Shown in pieces: positions 1 to 4,704 of a stretch of 7,477 bases of DNA. A program made the translations under genes and the position numbers. The stretch is from Solirubrobacteraceae bacterium (lineage in GTDB: Bacteria > Actinomycetota > Thermoleophilia > Solirubrobacterales > Solirubrobacteraceae). The notes beneath the pieces were generated by a model. The model was not told where the DNA came from, did no database searches, and saw only the letters and a program-made list of their open reading frames with translations. How positions within the stretch are numbered: position 1 is the stretch's first letter; each line of letters starts with the position of its first letter. The DNA lies in the NCBI GenBank assembly GCA_016462625.1, contig JAEMSV010000151.1, positions 1 to 7,477 on the forward strand, written 5' to 3'.

Positions 1-436
1 CCAGCGATACGAGCACGCCCGTAGACGGATTCGGACCGGGCAGCGTGTGCGCGATGACGTGGTCGACCTCGCCGCTCGCCACAGCACGCTCGACGAGAGC
101 CCGGGCAGCACCAGCGCCGAACCCCTGTCCTCGGAACTCAGGGGCGACTTCGTACCCGATCTCGACCGTGCGCTCGGCCGGCGGGGCGGCGAAGCCACCT
201 GAACCGACCAGGCGCCCGGTCGCGTGGTCGACGAAGAACTGCATCGACCACGAGCGGTCAGCCTCCGGCGCGGCCTGGAGATGCTCCAGCGTGAATCCGA
301 TGGCCTCAGGGAACTCGGGCCAGCCGTCTGGGACGGGTGAGCCGATCACCTCGCAGAACAGGGTGCGATCGTCGTTCAGCGCGTTCAGCAACGGCACCGT
401 TGCCGGGACCAGCCGGACCTGTGGGTGAGGCGACAC
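1..436 (-). CDS. GNAT-family N-acetyltransferase (RimJ/RimL-like), 3' end cut by window edge
   Basis: Only the first 145 residues are visible; the C-terminus lies beyond position 1. The family transfers an acetyl group from acetyl-CoA to an amine on a small molecule or a protein N-terminus. The acetyl-CoA loop is clear: the strand 'VEIGYEVAPEFRGQGFG' at about residues 91-107 contains the R-x-x-G-x-G signature (R102 to G107), followed by a helix. A later 'NPS' (N136-S138) matches the asparagine/serine turn typical of RimJ/RimL-like members. I chose the GTG at 436 because a GGAG (444-447) sits 7 nt upstream and the protein then opens with 'VRLVPAT', a usual first strand. It is the last visible gene of the minus-strand operon, 24 nt after the oxidoreductase stop. 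The substrate cannot be read from sequence; a detoxifying or antibiotic-acetylating role is possible but unproven. Confidence 0.88.
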   Translation of the reverse strand, partial: MSPHPQVRLVPATVPLLNALNDDRTLFCEVIGSPVPDGWPEFPEAIGFTLEHLQAAPEADRSWSMQFFVDHATGRLVGSGGFAAPPAERTVEIGYEVAPEFRGQGFGAGAARALVERAVASGEVDHVIAHTLPGPNPSTGVLVSL

Positions 437-460
437 GCAGAATCTCCGATCCCGATCCTT

Positions 461-1426
461 TCAAAGGCCGAGGATGACCTTCCCGCGGGGATGTCCCTCT
501 CCCTGGTGCCGCAGCGCCTCGGCGGCTTCACGCAGCGAGTAGCGCTTCTCGATGACCGGCGTGACCTGTCCGCCTTCGACGAGCTCCCGCAGGGTGCCCA
601 GGTCCTCCCTGGTGTGCTTGACGACGAAGACCCGCATCCGCTGGCGCACGAACGGAGCCAGCAGGAGCGCCTTGGTCTGGCGACCCAGCCCGAGCCACCG
701 GCCGGCGTCTCGCACGCCGACGATGACGTAGGTGCCCCGCGGGCTGAGGACGTGCCTGCAGGTGGCCAGCGAGCGGTTTCCGACGAGATCGAGCATCACG
801 TCGTATCGCTGCTCGGCCTGAGCGAAGTCTTGCTTCTGGTAATCGATGACCTGGTCCGCGCCGAGCGATCGGACCATGTCGACGTTCCGTGTGCTGCAAA
901 CGGCGGTCACATTCGCGCCGAACGCCTTCGCGATCTGCACGGCGAATGTGCCGACCCCTCCCGATGCGCCATTGATCAAGACCCGCTGCTCCGGTTGGAC
1001 CCGCCCCTGATCGCGGACGGCGGCGAGCGCGGTGAACGCGGAGTCACCGACGGCCGCGGCCTGCTCGAGCGTCAGACCGGCCGGCTTTGGCAGCAGGTTG
1101 GCCTCAGATGTGCAGACGTATTCTGCGAACGCACCGCTGCACCAGCCGAACACCTCGTCGCCCGGCTGGAAGTCTCTGACGTCGCTTCCCACCGCCTCGA
1201 CGTGTCCGGCGATGTCGCGTCCCGGGGTCGCGCGCCGCGGCTTGCGCAGGCCGAGACCCAGGCGAATGACGTACGGGACGGCCCGCAGCAGGTGCCAATC
1301 GCCGATGTTGACGGCCGCTGCGCGAACGCGCACGAGCACCTCGTCATCCTTGGGGACGGGCTTGTCGATCTCCTCGAGTCGCAGGACGTCGGGGGAGCCG
1401 TACCGGGGTTGAATGATCGCCTTCAT
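461..1426 (-). CDS. NAD(P)-dependent MDR oxidoreductase, zinc-independent quinone-oxidoreductase type
   Basis: A full-length 321-residue medium-chain dehydrogenase/reductase, close to the usual family length. Residues 1-120 form the GroES-like substrate domain, with the family 'PGRDIAGHVEAVG' segment at 68-80. The Rossmann domain follows, with the glycine-rich nucleotide loop 'GASGGVG' at 153-159 and a 'CSTRN' stretch (177-181) after the second strand, which suggests preference for NADPH. The catalytic-zinc cysteine position holds 'AAVNIGD' and there is no four-cysteine structural-zinc lobe, so this is not a zinc alcohol dehydrogenase. The likely reaction is NADPH-dependent reduction of a quinone, enone or similar electrophile in the cytoplasm; the true substrate is unknown. 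The start is firm: ATG at 1426 with AAGGAG 6 nt upstream. It begins 10 nt after the HD gene stop and is very probably co-transcribed with it. Confidence 0.93.
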   Translation of the reverse strand: MKAIIQPRYGSPDVLRLEEIDKPVPKDDEVLVRVRAAAVNIGDWHLLRAVPYVIRLGLGLRKPRRATPGRDIAGHVEAVGSDVRDFQPGDEVFGWCSGAFAEYVCTSEANLLPKPAGLTLEQAAAVGDSAFTALAAVRDQGRVQPEQRVLINGASGGVGTFAVQIAKAFGANVTAVCSTRNVDMVRSLGADQVIDYQKQDFAQAEQRYDVMLDLVGNRSLATCRHVLSPRGTYVIVGVRDAGRWLGLGRQTKALLLAPFVRQRMRVFVVKHTREDLGTLRELVEGGQVTPVIEKRYSLREAAEALRHQGEGHPRGKVILGL

Positions 1427-1432
1427 GTCGTT

Positions 1433-1439
1433 CTCCTTA
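1433..1439 (-). promoter_or_regulatory. Shine-Dalgarno of the MDR gene, overlapping the HD gene stop codon
   Basis: Read on the minus strand the bases are TAAGGAG. The TAA (1439-1437) ends the HD-domain gene and AAGGAG (1438-1433) is a near-perfect ribosome binding site 6 nt before the oxidoreductase ATG. A ribosome finishing the upstream gene stands on this site, which favours coupled translation of the two genes. Confidence 0.8.
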
Positions 1440-2192
1440 GTCTCGGAACGGCGCGAGCTGGATGGTGAGGTCGGTCATGGCGAACCGGTGCAGGTACCAG
1501 GCGCGGCCACGGGGGACCTGCCGGGCCTCATTGCGCCACAACCCGGCGAACTCGCGCTTGAACCCCAGCCGTGGGAACTCACTGACGACGCTCTTCCGGA
1601 TTGCGTCGGGGACCTGGTCACTGCGCAGGCCGAAGACGTCGACGCCTGCGCCGGCGGAGAGCAGAAAGGCCTCACCGCCGAACTCGAGGCCCACGCCTGG
1701 GGTGTGATGCAGAGCGATCGCATTCGCGACGAGCTCCTGGCTGTCCGCCGGGACCCCGCGCTGGTCGAGGAACTCGCACGCGATCTCGGCGCTGCGAACG
1801 GTGAAATCGACGTGAGGCACCGGGCTCGGCAGCCCGGTGTCGTGGAGCATCGACGCGACGTACAGGAGCTCGCGATCGAACGTGACCTGCTGCAGCGCGG
1901 CGATCGCCGTGCCCCACGCAAAGGCGCGACGCGAGTGATTGAGCAGGGCGGGGGTCAAGAGCTCCCGGGCTGCGTCCTCGGCCTCCCGTGCGATGGCCGA
2001 GTCCGGTGGCGCGAGGCCCGCGGGGTCGACGACGCTCTGTCGACCCGAGTGCCGGCGCAGGACCATCGCGAGCAGGCCGGTGGCGATCCGAAGCTCGTCA
2101 CGCAGCAGCGGCCTCGCGAGCGACGCGCACTCTCGGGTGGTGAGCACGCCGCCGGTGCGCTCGGTCCACGTGATCGATCCGATTGCGGACAT
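1437..2192 (-). CDS. HD-domain protein, cyanamide hydratase-like metallohydrolase
   Basis: A 251-residue protein with an HD-superfamily helical metal site: 'LLNHSRRAFAWG' (H86), 'LLYVASMLHDTGL' (H117-D118), 'AIALHHTPG' (H162-H163) and 'GAGVDVFG' (D185). The 'NHS-R-F-WG' opening and the order of these blocks resemble the cyanamide hydratase (Ddi2/Ddi3) branch rather than nucleotide phosphohydrolases such as RelA/SpoT or dGTPases. Members use a bound metal, zinc in the yeast enzyme, to hydrate or hydrolyse small molecules in the cytoplasm. The open frame continues upstream to 2354, but I place the start at the ATG at 2192. That extension is arginine/proline-rich shadow sequence inside the hydrolase gene, and the ATG at 2192 overlaps the hydrolase stop by 1 nt (TGATG) with a GGAG about 9 nt before it. 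Actual activity on cyanamide is not established by this sequence. Confidence 0.88.
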   Translation of the reverse strand: MSAIGSITWTERTGGVLTTRECASLARPLLRDELRIATGLLAMVLRRHSGRQSVVDPAGLAPPDSAIAREAEDAARELLTPALLNHSRRAFAWGTAIAALQQVTFDRELLYVASMLHDTGLPSPVPHVDFTVRSAEIACEFLDQRGVPADSQELVANAIALHHTPGVGLEFGGEAFLLSAGAGVDVFGLRSDQVPDAIRKSVVSEFPRLGFKREFAGLWRNEARQVPRGRAWYLHRFAMTDLTIQLAPFRD

Positions 2193-3511
2193 CAGCGCTC
2201 GCTCCGGACCTGGCGCACGACGTCCTCGATCGCGCGGCTCGACGCCTGCGCGTGCGCCGGGTCGAGGATCAGGGACCCGTGGGTCGAGCCGGGCACCGTG
2301 CGGTGGAAGCTCCGGCTCGAGAGTGTCGCCAGGTCGTTCTGGTCCTTGGCCCAACCGGGCTTGGAGCCGGTGCCGGCGGTGACGACCCCGAGCGGACGGT
2401 CGCCGAGCGTCTCGAGACGGGCGGCCCGGTTGAGCTCGGCCGGCATCTGCTGGACGTCGCGCGCGAGCTGCCGCGCCTGTTCCACCGGGGGACCGTCGTC
2501 GGGGTCGAGGAGCAGCCGCGCGATGCCGGTCCGCGCGACGGTGGGGACCGGGGCGAGCGCCCGACCCATGCCGGCGGCCGCGTGGGTCTGCTCGGGATGC
2601 ATGGAGTCGATGAGGGCGACGCCGCCGACCTCCGCGGGGTACCGGTCTGCGTAGCTCAGTGCGAACATCCCCCCGAGCGAGTGGCCGGCCAGCACGACCG
2701 GCCCCCGAACGTGCGCGCGCCTGAGCAGCTCGTGCAGATCACGTGCAGCGTCGGCCTTCGGCGCCACGTCGCTGCGGCCGTGCCCGGCGCGGTCGTACAC
2801 GCAGATGCGCGTGGTTCGGGCCACCTGCGGAGCGATCAGCTTCGCCATCTCCCTGGTCGGTTCGCCGAGGCCCGGTTCGAGGATGACGACGGGGCTTCCG
2901 GCGCCGGTGCAGCGGATGTTCAGGCGATGGCCTCCGACGTCGATGAGCCGGTCGCCGGCGACGCGGACCGCTCCGCCGCTCGTGCTGGCCGCGATCGTCT
3001 CGTAGCCACCACCGACGGTGGTCAGCGCCATGAGCGCGAGGACCGGGTACAGCACCCTTGAGCCCCTCCGGGGCCGGGGCTGGCGGGCGACCTGCGCCGT
3101 CATCCATGCGGTGAGGGCGAGGATCGCGGGCGGCCAGACCCACGCGAGGGTGTCGAGCGTATCTGTGCCCGGCGCGAGCCCGATGAGCGCGACTCCCGTG
3201 GTCCCCAGTGCAGCGGCGGGCACCGCGGCCCAGCGGTGCGAGCCGGCATCGCGCCGGATGGACAGGGTCGCGGGCAACGCCCAGCCGATCGCGAAGCCGA
3301 CCAGGATCGCGCCGGTCGTCGTGGCTTCGCCGCTGCCCGCGAAGGGCCCGGCGACGAGTGCGACGGAGCAGGCCAGGCCCGCGAGCAGCGAGCCGGCGAC
3401 GGCCTTGGCCGGCGTCTGCTGTTCCGGTACCGGGATGGCGGGTGTGAGGTCGTCGGCCGAGCGCGTCGCGTCATCGGCGGCGAGAGTGGGCGTGTGGAGA
3501 ATCGTTGGCAT
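2192..3511 (-). CDS. Membrane-anchored alpha/beta hydrolase with N-terminal multi-helix domain
   Basis: A 439-residue fusion of a membrane domain and an alpha/beta hydrolase. About five hydrophobic segments lie at roughly 37-59, 66-85, 94-113, 121-141 and 153-174. The hydrolase domain starts near 183. Visible motifs are 'EPGLG' (212-216, oxyanion region), 'YDRAGHGRSD' (239-248), the nucleophile elbow 'GHSLGG' (276-281, Ser278), 'LIDSMHPE' (Asp302, candidate acid) and 'GSTHGS' (His411, base). Positive residues cluster in the 'IRRDAGSHR' and 'RQPRPRRGSR' loops while the 114-120 loop is acidic. This predicts N-in topology with the catalytic domain outside the membrane. The likely role is an esterase or similar hydrolase; the substrate is unknown. 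The start at 3511 has AGGA 8 nt upstream inside the duplicated leader. It is the first gene of the operon, and its stop overlaps the HD gene start. Confidence 0.9.
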   Translation of the reverse strand: MPTILHTPTLAADDATRSADDLTPAIPVPEQQTPAKAVAGSLLAGLACSVALVAGPFAGSGEATTTGAILVGFAIGWALPATLSIRRDAGSHRWAAVPAAALGTTGVALIGLAPGTDTLDTLAWVWPPAILALTAWMTAQVARQPRPRRGSRVLYPVLALMALTTVGGGYETIAASTSGGAVRVAGDRLIDVGGHRLNIRCTGAGSPVVILEPGLGEPTREMAKLIAPQVARTTRICVYDRAGHGRSDVAPKADAARDLHELLRRAHVRGPVVLAGHSLGGMFALSYADRYPAEVGGVALIDSMHPEQTHAAAGMGRALAPVPTVARTGIARLLLDPDDGPPVEQARQLARDVQQMPAELNRAARLETLGDRPLGVVTAGTGSKPGWAKDQNDLATLSSRSFHRTVPGSTHGSLILDPAHAQASSRAIEDVVRQVRSER

Positions 3512-3513
3512 AC

Positions 3514-3573
3514 CGACGATCCTGCCGCGGGCGCGGTGTGGCGCCTAGGACCAATACCCCTACGATGCTGCCA
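3514..3573 (-). promoter_or_regulatory. Duplicated operator/leader, copy A, upstream of the hydrolase operon
   Basis: On the minus strand this begins with TGGCAGCATCGT (3573-3562) and ends with GGCAGGATCGTCG (3526-3514), just before the hydrolase ATG. The two direct repeats are 46 bp apart. Aligned without gaps to the leader of the regulator gene (4566-4625), 46 of 60 positions match by my count, including the central TGGTC-T-G-CGCCAC block. The downstream repeat contains the AGGA that serves as ribosome binding site. AraC-type regulators commonly bind direct repeats with a TGGCA-like box, so this is probably an operator of the neighbouring GlxA-type regulator. I could not place the -35 and -10 hexamers with confidence. 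Confidence 0.72.
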
Positions 3574-3587
3574 GCACGTCGGTTGGC

Positions 3588-4562
3588 TCACCGGGCCTCG
3601 GGAACGAGGCGGAACCGACCGCGGTACTCGGCCGGGCTCACCCCGACATGGCGATGGAAGGCGCGGCGGAGCACCTCGGTGCTGGAAAACCCCGCAGCCT
3701 GCGCAACGGCCTCGAGGGTCGGCGCGCCGTCTTCCAGCAGGGTCCTCGCGCGTTCGACCCGGAGTGCCTCGACGTAGACGGCCGGGGTCAGGCCGACCTC
3801 GTGCCGGAATGCGCGGGCGAAGGAGCGCTCACTGAATCCAGACCGTTCTGCGAGCTTCGCGACCGACAGGTCCTCGTCGAGGTGGCCGGCGATCCATGCC
3901 TGCAGTTCGCGGAGCGCCGGGCGGGTCGCCTGCTGGACGGACAGCGCGCCGCTGAACTGGGCCTGGCCGCCTGGCCGCTTGAGGAAGACGACCAGCATCC
4001 GAGCGACCGCCAGGGCGATCTCGGGGCCGAGGTCGTCCTCGATCAGCGCCAGCGTGAGGTCCATGCCCGCGGTGACGCCGGCGGAGGTCCAGATGTCGCC
4101 GTCTCGGACGAAGACGGGTTCCGGGTCCAGCTGCACCTCGGGGAACTGCTCGGCGAGGGCGTCGCAGTAGTTCCAGTGCGTCGTCGCCTGGCGGCCGTCG
4201 AGCAGGCCGGCTGCAGCGAGCAGGTAGGCGCCCGTGCAGACCGAGGTGGTGCGGCGCGCGCGGCGGGAGGCCTGACGGATCCACTCCGCGAGCTCCTTGT
4301 CGCCGGTGGCCTGGCGGGCGCCCTCGCCGCCCGCGATCACGAGGGTGTCGTGGCGCGGCGGCGGAGTGGGGAGGGGGCGTGCGCCGATCGTGACGCCGCT
4401 CGCCGTGGTGATGAAGCCCCTGTCGCCTGGGCAGACGAGCTCGACTTGGTACGTGCCCGGGGCCTGCCGATCGGCGTAGTGGAACGCCTCGATCGGGCCC
4501 AGGACGTCGAGGGACTGCGCGCCGTCGAGGGCGAGGACGATGACACGGCGCACCGGCGGCAT
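3588..4562 (-). CDS. GlxA-family transcriptional regulator (DJ-1/PfpI domain plus AraC-type helix-turn-helix)
   Basis: A 324-residue two-domain regulator of the usual family length. Residues 1 to about 190 form a DJ-1/PfpI-like sensor domain, with 'SLDVLGPIEAF' (17-27), 'VIAGGEGAR' (75-83) and the cysteine elbow 'SVCTGAYLLAAAGLLDG' (Cys109) followed by 'ATTHW'. Residues about 215-318 form the AraC DNA-binding domain with two helix-turn-helix units, 'LSVAKLAERSGFSERSFARAF' (232-252) and 'TLEAVAQAAGFSSTEVLRRAF' (282-302), then 'GVSPAEYR'. The reading frame is open much further upstream, but the ATG at 4562 is preferred: AGGA lies 9 nt before it, exactly as in the related leader of the hydrolase gene. 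An in-frame ATG at 4580 has no good binding site. It is likely autoregulated and likely controls the operon starting 76 nt downstream. The ligand is unknown. Confidence 0.94.
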   Translation of the reverse strand: MPPVRRVIVLALDGAQSLDVLGPIEAFHYADRQAPGTYQVELVCPGDRGFITTASGVTIGARPLPTPPPRHDTLVIAGGEGARQATGDKELAEWIRQASRRARRTTSVCTGAYLLAAAGLLDGRQATTHWNYCDALAEQFPEVQLDPEPVFVRDGDIWTSAGVTAGMDLTLALIEDDLGPEIALAVARMLVVFLKRPGGQAQFSGALSVQQATRPALRELQAWIAGHLDEDLSVAKLAERSGFSERSFARAFRHEVGLTPAVYVEALRVERARTLLEDGAPTLEAVAQAAGFSSTEVLRRAFHRHVGVSPAEYRGRFRLVPEAR

Positions 4563-4565
4563 TGA

Positions 4566-4625
4566 CGACGATCCTGCCATCGGACCAGCGTGGCGTCCAT
4601 GACCAGCATCCCAACGATGCTGCCA
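4566..4625 (-). promoter_or_regulatory. Duplicated operator/leader, copy B, upstream of the GlxA-type regulator
   Basis: Minus-strand TGGCAGCATCGT (4625-4614) and TGGCAGGATCGTCG (4579-4566) form direct repeats 46 bp apart, the same spacing and order as in copy A (3514-3573). This copy sits directly before the regulator ATG and within the 142-bp divergent gap shared with the glucosidase gene, so it may act on either or both promoters. It also contains a short inverted repeat, AGCATC-N5-GATGCT (4605-4621 on the plus strand), which is degenerate in copy A. A TTGGCA at 4626-4621 on the minus strand could be a -35 element, but no convincing -10 follows. Confidence 0.72.
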
Positions 4626-4704
4626 AGGTTCCCCGGCGCAGCTCCACGGGTACGCGCCCGTCGGAGGCGCGGCGAGCAGCCGCGCAGCAGAGAGAGGAAG
4701 GGTC
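4626..4704 (+). other. Leader of the glucosidase gene with its ribosome binding site
   Basis: This is the glucosidase-proximal half of the divergent intergenic gap. GAGGAAG at 4694-4700 is a purine-rich ribosome binding site 4 nt before the ATG at 4705; read as GAGG it lies 7 nt upstream. A weak stem ACGGG-N6-CCCGT lies at 4646-4661. I see no convincing sigma-70-type promoter and no second copy of the TGGCAG repeat here. Confidence 0.5.

Noticed and set aside
1087..1101. A TTGGCAGCAGGTTGG stretch resembling the operator box
   Set aside because: It lies on the opposite strand inside oxidoreductase codons for a normal family segment, has no partner at 46 bp and no promoter context, so it is probably chance.
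2193..2354. N-terminal extension of the HD protein to an upstream start at 2354
   Set aside because: The added 54 residues are Arg/Pro-rich and lie fully inside the hydrolase coding region. The ATG at 2192 has a ribosome binding site and the classic TGATG coupling.
425..2654. Long plus-strand open frames (425-1468, 1413-2654) and a further one to 3061
   Set aside because: They are antisense to the oxidoreductase, HD and hydrolase genes, which have recognisable motifs and good start signals. The plus-strand translations show no family signature.
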